From an uncultured Bacteroidales bacterium (GTDB lineage Bacteria > Bacteroidota > Bacteroidia > Bacteroidales > Bacteroidaceae), in assembly GCA_937898885.1 (NCBI GenBank), contig CALDKD010000122.1:1-52005 (forward strand): a stretch of DNA of 52,005 nucleotides, written 5' to 3'. Of the stretch, positions 1 to 7,553 are shown piece after piece. The notes under the pieces are model-generated. The model saw nothing but the letters and a program-made list of their open reading frames with translations, was not told the DNA's origin and made no database searches. The translations under genes and the position numbers were made by a program. Within the stretch, counting starts at the first letter, position 1. Every line of letters begins with the position of its first letter.

Positions 1-9
1 AACATATTT

Positions 10-1176
10 ATGCTGCTGCTTGTATGCAGCGTGTCAATAAGTGCAAACGCAAATGGCAATGACAAATGTCCGGAACACGTCATGTCTGTCCTGGATAAGA
101 TAATTGAAAACTCACAAACAGAAATTGTGTCTTATTCTGTAATGACCAACCCGGTCACGGATGAACTGGAACTGAAGAAGAAAATTGTACATTTTTTATA
201 TAAACATGGATCAAATAATATGCTTGCACATGAGCTATATCCAGTGTTTTGTATCGATATAGCCAATGCATTTACGGCCGATGAAGAGAAAAGTTACCAG
301 CTGCTTCATCTCGGAAAAGGGGAAAGTGAGAAATTTTTATTGGAAATGATCAGTCCTGACAATAGCAATCCAAGCACGACCCTGCCTGTCAGAACATCAA
401 GAGATCAGGAAATGTGGCTGATGAGTACTAAAAATCCCGACAACCCCATGATGCGCGATACATACGCTATCGTTTGGTCTATGGAAGGATATGTCAACGA
501 AGACAATTTGAATAAATTTATAGTCGAAGGCGATGTCTTTTTTGTAACCTCACTTATTCCTGAAATCTACAATAACAGACAGTCGGCAAGGCAATCCGCC
601 CAAACGGATTTGAAGAGTTATTCCATCATAATTGACGAAAACGGTAGAATTGGCAACGGTAGAATTGATGGTAGCGGTCCGGTTGTCGGGACAGAAATTG
701 TAGAAGAAAAAGATTCCATTGACAGATTCGGTGTGTGGTTCAGTAATCTTTCTTCCTCAGACCAGCGTGCATTTACGAAAAAGTTCGAAGCTATTGCAGA
801 TGATATCCACCTGCTTGAATCAATGTATAATGCGTTTCGCAAGGAATTCGACCAAATAGCCGTCACATCGTCATTCCCTGCCAAATGGGATATTGGAGAC
901 AAGAAAGGCTTTGACAAAATTGCGAAACGGACTGAAATACTGGGCAAGGACTTTGAGGGAGCCTTGGATTTTGCCAAGTCCCATGATGCGCCCAATGAAA
1001 TCTATTCCGGTCTTTTCAGTACAACCCTGAACACTTTCAAATTGCAGTCGGCAATATTTGAAAATTGGTATGGGCTAAGCGGATACCTGCCCGATTCAGC
1101 TAAAGAATGCCAGCGTACCCTAATTGATGTTTACGAAGGCCTGCAGAACAAGGTGAAGGAAGCGTTGATTCCGTAA
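10..1176 (+). CDS. Secreted protein of unknown function, 5' end possibly outside window
   Basis: I do not recognise this 388-residue protein. The N terminus is a short hydrophobic stretch (LLLVCSVSISANA) followed by a polar mature part, which fits the end of a signal peptide and export to the periplasm or cell surface. The frame is open to the first base of the window, so the true start may lie upstream and the signal peptide may be longer. The mature part is mostly alpha-helix-like and charged, with no repeats and no catalytic motif that I can name. It is followed 50 bp later by a lipoprotein gene on the same strand, so the two may be co-transcribed. Confidence 0.7.
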   Translation: MLLLVCSVSISANANGNDKCPEHVMSVLDKIIENSQTEIVSYSVMTNPVTDELELKKKIVHFLYKHGSNNMLAHELYPVFCIDIANAFTADEEKSYQLLHLGKGESEKFLLEMISPDNSNPSTTLPVRTSRDQEMWLMSTKNPDNPMMRDTYAIVWSMEGYVNEDNLNKFIVEGDVFFVTSLIPEIYNNRQSARQSAQTDLKSYSIIIDENGRIGNGRIDGSGPVVGTEIVEEKDSIDRFGVWFSNLSSSDQRAFTKKFEAIADDIHLLESMYNAFRKEFDQIAVTSSFPAKWDIGDKKGFDKIAKRTEILGKDFEGALDFAKSHDAPNEIYSGLFSTTLNTFKLQSAIFENWYGLSGYLPDSAKECQRTLIDVYEGLQNKVKEALIP

Positions 1177-1226
1177 CTATCGTTTAACCGATAAACCGCA
1201 ATTATACTACCCAATAACTTTCGATT

Positions 1227-2336
1227 ATGAAAAGAATTCAGTTAATGAGTCTGGCAGCAGTGCTGCTGGCAACATCGTGCACGAGTAACAGACAGAGTGA
1301 TGACACGTTCGCATTGGAAACCCGTGAGGTGGATTTTCAGGACAAGACCGGCGATGTGATTCAGGCTGAAGAGCTAAACCTTGAGGTGCCTGGAGTCAGG
1401 AATGTAGTAGTGTATGACTCGCTGCTTGTGTTCATAACTACAGACCCATCAGGTATGCTTCAGGTATATAACAAGAGAACGCTTGAGAAAATAGGCTCAT
1501 TCTGTACCCAAGGCCGTGCTATGAACGAGTTTGTAGGAAGTGCTTTGTGGACGAACAATCAGCACTATCTCAAAAACGGTGAGCTGATACTTCCTTTGTT
1601 GGATGGCAGTACTTCATTCTATAAGGAGGTAAATGTAAGTGCCTCACTTCGTGAAGGTCACACCGTTGTGGAGGGTACTGTACAGCGTGCCGGATATGAT
1701 GACAATATTGTGATGCTTGACGGAACGCTTGACAGGACTTTCTCTTTCCGTAAGCCACGTAACATCGTAGGTTCCGGATTTACGATGCCTCAGTATGTAG
1801 TGACCGAGAATAACGATACAGTCAAGGAGATTGAAGTCTTCAAGAAACACATCAACTGCCAGAATGAGGATGACTTTGAACGGTGCTATTACGGAAGGCT
1901 GATGAAACATCCGGACAGGAATCTGGCAGTATTGCCAATGAGCTTTATGAATTATATCCTGTTCTTCGATTTGGATAAGGATGAGTATTATGCACTGCGT
2001 CAGAAGGGTACACCTGCGTTTTCCGACATCTACGTTGACAGGAGTTGGTGGAATGACAACAAAGGTTTTGGCAGCGTAGATTGCAGTTCAGATATGTTTA
2101 TGGTCGCATATCGCGGAGGTGAATACAGCATAAATGCCAGAAAGAATGATATGGTAACTTTTGAGTTGCTTCTGTTCGATTGGGAGGGAATTTACCTTGG
2201 CGGTGCCAAGATGGACACAAATGTTCACTGCTGCTCATACGACCCAGATACCCAGTTGCTCTATGCCGTCAACATAGGCTCCGAGAAAATCTACACCTAC
2301 GATTTATCCGGCCTGATGAAGTCCATCGGCCGGTAA
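1227..2336 (+). CDS. 6-bladed beta-propeller lipoprotein (BF3164-like)
   Basis: Lipoprotein of 369 residues. The signal peptide ends in a lipobox-like LLATSC with the lipidated Cys at about residue 18, so it should sit on the membrane facing the periplasm or surface. The mature part has the pattern of Bacteroidetes 6-bladed propeller proteins: short beta-rich segments, for example LLVFITTDPSGMLQVYNKRT and IGSFCTQGRAMNEF, and a C-terminal blade IYTYDLSGL. Such proteins are common in Bacteroidales, but their ligands are mostly unknown. A second family member lies at 26307-27485. A TAACTTTC sequence close to the ATG resembles a -7 box, but it lies too near the start to be trusted. Confidence 0.75.
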   Translation: MKRIQLMSLAAVLLATSCTSNRQSDDTFALETREVDFQDKTGDVIQAEELNLEVPGVRNVVVYDSLLVFITTDPSGMLQVYNKRTLEKIGSFCTQGRAMNEFVGSALWTNNQHYLKNGELILPLLDGSTSFYKEVNVSASLREGHTVVEGTVQRAGYDDNIVMLDGTLDRTFSFRKPRNIVGSGFTMPQYVVTENNDTVKEIEVFKKHINCQNEDDFERCYYGRLMKHPDRNLAVLPMSFMNYILFFDLDKDEYYALRQKGTPAFSDIYVDRSWWNDNKGFGSVDCSSDMFMVAYRGGEYSINARKNDMVTFELLLFDWEGIYLGGAKMDTNVHCCSYDPDTQLLYAVNIGSEKIYTYDLSGLMKSIGR

Positions 2337-2352
2337 TCCACCGGCTTTTCTT
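2329..2352 (+). terminator. Rho-independent terminator overlapping the propeller gene stop
   Basis: A 6-bp GC-rich stem, GCCGGT (2329-2334) paired with ACCGGC (2340-2345), has the loop AATCC and is followed by TTTTCTT. The TAA stop codon (2334-2336) lies inside the hairpin. Confidence 0.65.
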
Positions 2353-2491
2353 GTGGAGCTGATTTGTTGGGATATTTTACAACCGGCAGCAAGAATGTCC
2401 GAGCAAAATATGAGATATGGCAGTAGAGTCAGGATGCCGTTTTTTTTCTCACTCGTCTCAAATCCAAAAACACCTATAAAAGAAGGGGGTC

Positions 2492-2539
2492 TCTTAGGTT
2501 CTATAGATGACCCCTACCTGTCATCAATAGAACCTAAGA
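2492..2539. repeat. Long hairpin, 20-bp arms
   Basis: TCTTAGGTTCTATAGATGAC (2492-2511) and GTCATCAATAGAACCTAAGA (2520-2539) are inverted copies with one mismatch and an 8-nt loop. Neither strand has an immediate T-run, although the minus strand has a pyrimidine-rich stretch a few bases later, so a terminator role for the leftward ligase operon is possible but not typical. Confidence 0.7.
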
Positions 2540-2567
2540 AACGGGCACCTTAGACGGCACATCCGTA

Positions 2568-2738
2568 GCAGTCAGAGGCTGATTTTGGGGCGTCTCTCGG
2601 AGAAGCCGTTAAGCGAGTAGGCGTGAGACGCGTTAAGAAACGCGGATGTCTGAGCGTCAGCGAGTTCCGCGTTTTAGCGTCTCACACCGTAGCGAGTAGG
2701 CTTCGTAGAGCCTAGCCCCAAAATCAACCTCTGACTGC
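2568..2738. repeat. 171-bp nested inverted-repeat structure
   Basis: The ends are 24-bp inverted repeats, 2568-2591 and 2715-2738, matching at 23 of 24 positions. Inside is a second stem: GTGAGACGC (2623-2631) with GCGTCTCAC (2677-2685), continued by AAACGCGGA (2638-2646) with TCCGCGTTT (2666-2674). AGCGAGTAGGC also occurs as a direct repeat at 2612-2622 and 2691-2701. A folded transcript would give a long two-level hairpin. It could be a small non-coding repeat element, a MITE-like relic or a structured RNA. I see no target-site duplication and no transposase. Confidence 0.65.
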
Positions 2739-2809
2739 GGCCTTGCCGCAACAGTCTCAGACTGCAGCCTTAAGGCAACAGCCTTTGACTGCAGCCTTGA
2801 CACAAGGCG
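2729..2809. repeat. Three tandem 27-bp repeats
   Basis: Units are 2729-2755, 2756-2782 and 2783-2809, sharing a core close to GACTGCAGCCTT. Each unit contains its own small palindrome: GCGGCCTTGCCGC, GCCTTAAGGC and GCCTTGACACAAGGC. The stem bases differ between units but pairing is kept. The first unit overlaps the right inverted end of the 2568-2738 structure. Confidence 0.7.
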
Positions 2810-2850
2810 CAGAAAATCCCCGCAGTTTTTTCGGGTAAGCCCTTGTATGC

Positions 2851-4518
2851 TCAACGGGATTTGTCAGCGTCCTTCTGACGTATCTCCACACGGCGGATCT
2901 TGCCGCTTATGGTCTTTGGCAACTCATCGACAAACTCGATGACGCGTGGGTATTTATACGGCGCGGATACTCTCTTCACGTGGTTCTGAATCTCTTTGAT
3001 GAGCGCATCCTTGTCCGGTACGTCGCGATATTCCTTAGCCAGCACGATAGTGGCTTTCACCACTTGGCCACGCACCTCGTCCGGAACTCCTGTAACGGCA
3101 CATTCAACAACGGCGGGGTGGGTCATAAGAGCGCTCTCAACCTCGAACGGGCCAATACGGTAACCCGAGCTTTTGATGACATCGTCGGTACGGCCTACAA
3201 ACCAGTAGTAACCGTCGCTGTCGCGCCAGGCCACATCGCCTGTGTGGTATATTCCATCGTAATGAACAGTCTTGGTAAGCTCGGGGTTGTGATAGTACTC
3301 CTCAAACAGACCTACAGGAATACGCTTGTCTGTATGAAGAATAATCTCACCGCTCTCGCCGTCCTCAGCAGGGCGTCCGTCCGAAGTAAGCAAATCCATA
3401 TCGTATGCCGGATTCGGTATTCCCAGTGAGCCTGGCTTCGGCTCCATCCAAGGGAAGGTGGCTATTGTCAGAGTAGTCTCTGTCTGTCCGAACCCCTCGT
3501 GAATGGCCAGTCCTGTAGCTTTCTTCCAGGTGTCAAAGACACTTGGGTTCAAAGGCTCTCCTGCGGTGGTGCAGTACTCCAGCGAGCTCAGGTCGTACTG
3601 ACTAAGGTCCTCGCGGATCAGGAATCGGTATATGGTTGGAGGGGCACAAAAGGACGTCACTTTGTATTTTGCCATTGCGGCCAGAATATTGGCGGGCGTA
3701 AACTTCTCGTGATCATATACGAATACGGTGGCGCCTGTGAGCCACTGTCCGTAAAGCTTGCCCCATACGGCTTTCCCCCATCCTGTGTCGGCTACTGTCA
3801 GGTGCAGGCTTCCCTCGTGCAGATTGTGCCAGTAGCGGGCTGTGACAATGTGTCCCAGAGGGTACAGGAAATTATGTGCCACCATCTTCGGGTTACCGGA
3901 TGAGCCGGAGGTGAAATAAAGCAGCGATATGTCGTTGTTCGTATTGACAATCTCAGGCCTTATGAACTCAGGCGCGTTTTTGCGGCCCTCCTCCATGCTG
4001 AGCCAGTCGCCTTCGCTGTATTCTCCGGTAGCGATGATGTGCCTTACGGATGGAGATTGCGGCAGACAACCCTCAACGTGTCTCAGAATTACCGGCTCCG
4101 ATGCCGCCACTATTGCTTTTACCTGGGCTGAGTTGCAACGGTAAATCAGGTCTTTCTCGGTGAGAAGGTGGGTTGCCGGTATGGCAACAGCTCCAATCTT
4201 ATGAAGCGCTATTATGGTGAACCAGAAATCAACCCTGCGTTTCAGCATCATCAGGACAGCATCGCCACGACATATTCCAAGCTGCATCAGAAATGCCGCG
4301 GTGCGCTCAGACTCGCGCTTGATGTCGGCGAATGAGTAGAGGTGCTCCTCGCCCTCGTCGTTGGTCCATAGCAAGGCTGGCTTATCCGGCTGCTCCCTTG
4401 CCCAGACATCAACAACGTCGTATGCGAAGTTAAAGCATTCCGGAACCATTATCTCGAATTTCTCACGGAACTCCTCCAGTGAGCTGAATTCTGTCTGTTT
4501 TAGAAATCTTTCAAGCAT
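2851..4518 (-). CDS. AMP-forming acyl-CoA synthetase (medium-chain/acetate type)
   Basis: This 555-residue adenylate-forming enzyme of the ANL superfamily would activate a carboxylic acid with ATP and join it to CoA. The phosphate-binding loop YFTSGSSGNPKM is near residue 200, the aromatic-rich A5 motif GFGQTE and the hinge GRTDDVIKSSGYRIGP follow, and the catalytic lysine motif PKTISGKIRR is near the C terminus. The overall pattern is like medium-chain acyl-CoA synthetases and acetyl-CoA synthetase-like proteins; the substrate cannot be read from sequence. It starts 3 nt after the stop of the XRE-cupin gene at 4522-5079 and is the last gene of the leftward four-gene run. It belongs to a different subfamily from the ligase at 5092. 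Confidence 0.85.
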   Translation of the reverse strand: MLERFLKQTEFSSLEEFREKFEIMVPECFNFAYDVVDVWAREQPDKPALLWTNDEGEEHLYSFADIKRESERTAAFLMQLGICRGDAVLMMLKRRVDFWFTIIALHKIGAVAIPATHLLTEKDLIYRCNSAQVKAIVAASEPVILRHVEGCLPQSPSVRHIIATGEYSEGDWLSMEEGRKNAPEFIRPEIVNTNNDISLLYFTSGSSGNPKMVAHNFLYPLGHIVTARYWHNLHEGSLHLTVADTGWGKAVWGKLYGQWLTGATVFVYDHEKFTPANILAAMAKYKVTSFCAPPTIYRFLIREDLSQYDLSSLEYCTTAGEPLNPSVFDTWKKATGLAIHEGFGQTETTLTIATFPWMEPKPGSLGIPNPAYDMDLLTSDGRPAEDGESGEIILHTDKRIPVGLFEEYYHNPELTKTVHYDGIYHTGDVAWRDSDGYYWFVGRTDDVIKSSGYRIGPFEVESALMTHPAVVECAVTGVPDEVRGQVVKATIVLAKEYRDVPDKDALIKEIQNHVKRVSAPYKYPRVIEFVDELPKTISGKIRRVEIRQKDADKSR

Positions 4519-4521
4519 ATA

Positions 4522-5079
4522 TCAGATGATTATAGCAAAAAAGCGTGCCGGCTCACCGTTGAGGGCTCTTACGGCGTGAGGCTGGTTTGCGTCAAAATAA
4601 ATGCTGTCGCCTTGATTGAGAACAATCTCTTTACCTCCGATGTTCATCTGCATGCTTCCCTGGAGTACCAGGTTGAACTCCTGGTCGTCGTGTGTGTTGA
4701 GATGCAGATGCTCCTCGTCTTTAGGATCTACTGTCACGATAAACGGTGATGCCTTGGCGTGCTTGAATCCCATTGCGAGTGCCTGGTACTTGTATGCTTT
4801 CTGACGCTCTATTACAGGCCCTTTCCCCTTGCGTACAAGCCAGTAGTTGTTCATTGTGGGAGTATCGCCGGCAAAAAGCTCAAGAGGCTCAACTCCCATT
4901 ACGATTGCGGCATTACAGACAAAATTCATAGGAATGTCGGACTCACCACTCTCGTATCGCTCCAGCTCGGCGGCTGTCACGCCGCATTTGGACGCGAGCT
5001 CCTCAATACTCATATCAATATCCTCGCGAAGACTGCGAAGGCGCATAGCCATCTGCTTGATCTGCTCGTTCAGTGCCAT
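4522..5079 (-). CDS. XRE-family regulator with C-terminal cupin domain
   Basis: A 185-residue protein with an N-terminal helix-turn-helix of the XRE type (about residues 10-65; MSIEELASKCGVTAAELERY) and a C-terminal cupin (about 105-180; HDDQEFNLVLQGSMQMNIGG, then GDSIYFDANQPHAVRA). Cupin-XRE proteins are usually transcription factors whose cupin binds a small ligand or metal; His and Glu residues typical of the metal site are present (H..D..E). It sits between the two acyl-CoA ligase genes with gaps of 3 and 12 nt and probably senses the substrate or product of one of them. It is only distantly similar to the second such regulator at 6752-7321. Confidence 0.85.
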   Translation of the reverse strand: MALNEQIKQMAMRLRSLREDIDMSIEELASKCGVTAAELERYESGESDIPMNFVCNAAIVMGVEPLELFAGDTPTMNNYWLVRKGKGPVIERQKAYKYQALAMGFKHAKASPFIVTVDPKDEEHLHLNTHDDQEFNLVLQGSMQMNIGGKEIVLNQGDSIYFDANQPHAVRALNGEPARFFAIII

Positions 5080-5091
5080 ATATGTCTGTTT

Positions 5092-6741
5092 TTAAATAAT
5101 CTCAATGCCTTGCTCCGCACATAGCCTGAGGCTGAGGTCGCGGAGCTTGAATTTCTGAATCTTGCCGCTTCCTGTAAGCGGGTACTCCTCAACGAAGAAT
5201 ACATATTTTGGAATCTTGTATCGGGCTATTTTGCCACGGCAGTAGTCCCGTACCTCCTCTGTGGTAAGCCTGGCTCCCTCGTCCAGAATGATGAAGGCGC
5301 CTACCTCCTCGCCGTACTTCTTTGACGGTACGCCGGCTACCTGAACGTCGCGTACGCCGGGAAGGTGATAAAGGAACTCCTCTATCTCGCGTGGGTAGAT
5401 GTTCTCTCCTCCGCGGATTATCATATCCTTTATACGGCCGGTGATGCGGTAATTGCCGTTCTCGTCTTTTATACCCAGGTCGCCTGAGTGCAGGTATCCG
5501 TTCTCATCAATGGCCTCGGCTGTGGCTTTGGGGTTCTTGTAATAGCCCTTCATGACATTGAATCCCTTGCAGCACATCTCACCTTGTGTACCTGCGGGTA
5601 CCTCCTGATTTGTCTCCGGGTCAAGGACTCTAACGTCAACAAACTCGTAATCCCTGCCTACGGTGGTGTATCTCACGTCATCAGGGTCGTCAATTCGTGT
5701 CTGGCTCATACCTGGCGCAGACTCGGTCAGACCATAGACGCTGGTAACCCTGAGGTGCATCTTCTCCTCTACCTTGCGCATCAGCTCCACCGGACAGAGT
5801 GAGCCTGCCATGATTCCGGTCCTCAGACAGGTCAGGTCGAACATGTCAAACATAGGATGGTTCAGCTCGGCGATGAACATCGTAGGAACTCCGTAAAGCG
5901 CGGTACAGCGCTCCTTGTGGACCGATGCCAGTGTCACAAGCGGATCGAAACGCTCAACCATAACCTCAGTGCAGCCGTGGGTCAGACAGTTCATCGTGGC
6001 AAGCACCACTCCGAAACAGTGGAACAGCGGCACGCATACGCAAAGCTTGTCATCGGACGTAAATCCCATATGCTCGCCGGTGAGGAATCCGTCGTTTACG
6101 ATGTTGTAGTGAGTCAGCATCACACCTTTTGGAAAGCCTGTGGTGCCGGAGGTGTATTGCATATTGACTACATCGTGGCAGGAGACGGACTTGCGCAGCT
6201 TGTCGAATTCCTCATCATCCGTATTCTCACCAAGGAGCAGAATCTCAGATGTGTTGTACATTCCCCGGAACTTCTCCTGTCCGATATAGACCACATTTCT
6301 CAACTTGGGGAAACGGTTGCTCTGAAGGTGCCCTCTCTGGCATTCCCTTAGCTCGGGGAGCATTGAGTAGGTCATATCAACATAGTTGCTCTCCCAGGTG
6401 CCGTCGGTCAGGCAAAGGGTATGCATATCCGAGTCCTTTACCAGATATTCAAGCTCACTCTGCTTGTAGTTGGTGTTTACTGTGATGCAGACCGCGCCAA
6501 TTTTCGCGCAGGCATATAGGAATGTGAGCCAGTCTGGCACATTCTGGGCCCAGAGGCCTACGTGTGTGCCTTTTGTAACGCCTATGGCTACAAGTCCGCG
6601 CGCCATATCGTCAACCCGGTCATTGAATTCTTTCCAGGTGAACCGCAGGTCGCGGTCGGAATAGACCACATACTCCTTGTCTGGCGTGTGCTCTGCCCAG
6701 TATTCAAGATACTGTCCTAAAGTCTTCTCTGATAACTCCAT
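5092..6741 (-). CDS. Long-chain-type acyl-CoA ligase (AMP-forming)
   Basis: This 549-residue ANL enzyme resembles FadD-like fatty acid CoA ligases. The P-loop YTSGTTGFPKGVML is near residue 195, followed by VYGLTESAPGMSQT (A5), YLHSGDLG (A7), GRIKDMIIRGGENIYPREIE (A8) and the lysine motif LTGSGKIQKFKLRD. I use the internal ATG at 6741 rather than the upstream one at 6777, because the latter would overlap the preceding regulator by 26 bp while 6741 gives a 10-nt gap like its neighbours. It lies in the alternating regulator-ligase-regulator-ligase run. Its substrate may be a fatty or aryl acid. Confidence 0.85.
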   Translation of the reverse strand: MELSEKTLGQYLEYWAEHTPDKEYVVYSDRDLRFTWKEFNDRVDDMARGLVAIGVTKGTHVGLWAQNVPDWLTFLYACAKIGAVCITVNTNYKQSELEYLVKDSDMHTLCLTDGTWESNYVDMTYSMLPELRECQRGHLQSNRFPKLRNVVYIGQEKFRGMYNTSEILLLGENTDDEEFDKLRKSVSCHDVVNMQYTSGTTGFPKGVMLTHYNIVNDGFLTGEHMGFTSDDKLCVCVPLFHCFGVVLATMNCLTHGCTEVMVERFDPLVTLASVHKERCTALYGVPTMFIAELNHPMFDMFDLTCLRTGIMAGSLCPVELMRKVEEKMHLRVTSVYGLTESAPGMSQTRIDDPDDVRYTTVGRDYEFVDVRVLDPETNQEVPAGTQGEMCCKGFNVMKGYYKNPKATAEAIDENGYLHSGDLGIKDENGNYRITGRIKDMIIRGGENIYPREIEEFLYHLPGVRDVQVAGVPSKKYGEEVGAFIILDEGARLTTEEVRDYCRGKIARYKIPKYVFFVEEYPLTGSGKIQKFKLRDLSLRLCAEQGIEII

Positions 6742-6751
6742 CGCTGATACG

Positions 6752-7321
6752 TCAGATTGGTGTATATACAACTGCAAGTATCCGTGCGCTCTGGCCGTGG
6801 TATCCGTGCACGTGGTGCTTTACGATTGAGTCGTAGTATATGCTGTCGCCGGCCTCAAGCAGATGAGTGTGCTTGCCATAAACCACCTCTACCTGCCCCT
6901 CAAGAACATAGATGAACTCCTCACCCTCGTGTGATGACAGAGAGAACTCCTCGCCGTCAGCCGGAAGAATGTCTATGATGAACGGCTCGATGTGACGGTT
7001 CTCCTTGCCCTCTGACAGGGAGTGGTACAGCATGTGGTCAACATCCGTAGAACCGTGGTTTGAGAAATGCGCGCTCTCCTTCAATTCTGAGCTGCGGCTT
7101 ACCACGGCCCCTATGCTCTGCGAGTCATCCAGAAATGTTCCGAGTCTTACTCCAAGCACGCGGGCTATCTTTATGAGAGGTGCCAGGCCGGGCAGCGGCC
7201 CGCCGTTCTCAATCTCCGTTATCTGACCTATAGGTAATTGCGCGCGTTCTGCCAGAACGTCAAGCTCAATGCCTTTTGACTCCCTGAGCGAGCGTATCTT
7301 CTCTCCGACTGATGCCTTCAT
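6752..7321 (-). CDS. XRE-family regulator with C-terminal cupin domain
   Basis: A 189-residue protein with an XRE helix-turn-helix (about residues 4-60; SKGIELDVLAERAQLPIGQI) and a C-terminal cupin (SSHEGEEFIYVLEGQVEVVY, then GDSIYYDSIVKHHVHGY). The start is set at the ATG at 7321, since a -7 box at 7368-7375 would place the transcript start inside the longer frame. It is first in the leftward run and divergent from gyrB. It probably controls the downstream ligase and perhaps itself; the ligand is unknown. Confidence 0.85.
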   Translation of the reverse strand: MKASVGEKIRSLRESKGIELDVLAERAQLPIGQITEIENGGPLPGLAPLIKIARVLGVRLGTFLDDSQSIGAVVSRSSELKESAHFSNHGSTDVDHMLYHSLSEGKENRHIEPFIIDILPADGEEFSLSSHEGEEFIYVLEGQVEVVYGKHTHLLEAGDSIYYDSIVKHHVHGYHGQSARILAVVYTPI

Positions 7322-7367
7322 TTGTGTTGATTTTATCAGAATGTTACAATTGGTTCGAAATAATTTG

Positions 7368-7375
7368 CAAAAGTA
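7368..7375 (-). promoter_or_regulatory. -7 box of the regulator/acyl-CoA ligase run
   Basis: On the minus strand this reads TACTTTTG, matching the Bacteroidetes -7 consensus TAnnTTTG, 47 bp before the ATG at 7321. No good -33 TTTG was found at the usual distance. Confidence 0.5.
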
Positions 7376-7499
7376 CAAATAATAGTCCGAAACTTGGCTA
7401 TTTAAGCAGGGAGAATGATTCCGGCGGCCTGCTTTCTGATACTTGCCTCCCTGTTGAAAATTTGTTATTTTTAAATAATGTGATATCCGTTATTTTTGC

Positions 7500-7507
7500 T
7501 ACTTTTG
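7500..7507 (+). promoter_or_regulatory. -7 box of gyrB
   Basis: TACTTTTG matches TAnnTTTG and lies 46 bp before the chosen gyrB ATG at 7554. No clear -33 box. Confidence 0.5.
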
Positions 7508-7553
7508 TATGTTTTAAGGCCTCTCTTTGAGGCGGTATGGATTAATAAACATT

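Larger units (their letters stand above)
2337..2850. other. Gene-free intergenic block between convergent genes
   Basis: No convincing gene is present in these 514 bp. Short open frames exist but lack start-site support or family resemblance. The block instead holds a terminator, a 20-bp hairpin (2492-2539), a 171-bp structure with inverted ends (2568-2738) and a 27-bp triple repeat (2729-2809), each listed separately. From 2353 to 2491 I see nothing. Confidence 0.6.

Noticed and set aside
2353..2553. Plus-strand 66-codon frame after the propeller gene
   Set aside because: It crosses the 20-bp hairpin, has no resemblance to a protein family and no start-site support.
2568..2738. Integron attC-like site
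   Set aside because: GTTAAGC-like cores and nested pairing recall attC, but there is no integron integrase, no cassette array and the spacing does not fit.
2729..2809. CRISPR array
   Set aside because: Units are directly adjacent without spacers and no cas genes are present. The same applies to the heptamer and 18-bp repeats.
2657..2854. Minus-strand 65-codon frame with three 9-residue repeats right after the acyl-CoA ligase
   Set aside because: It begins with TTG, its repeats simply reflect the 27-bp DNA repeats, and its middle runs through the inverted-repeat structure.
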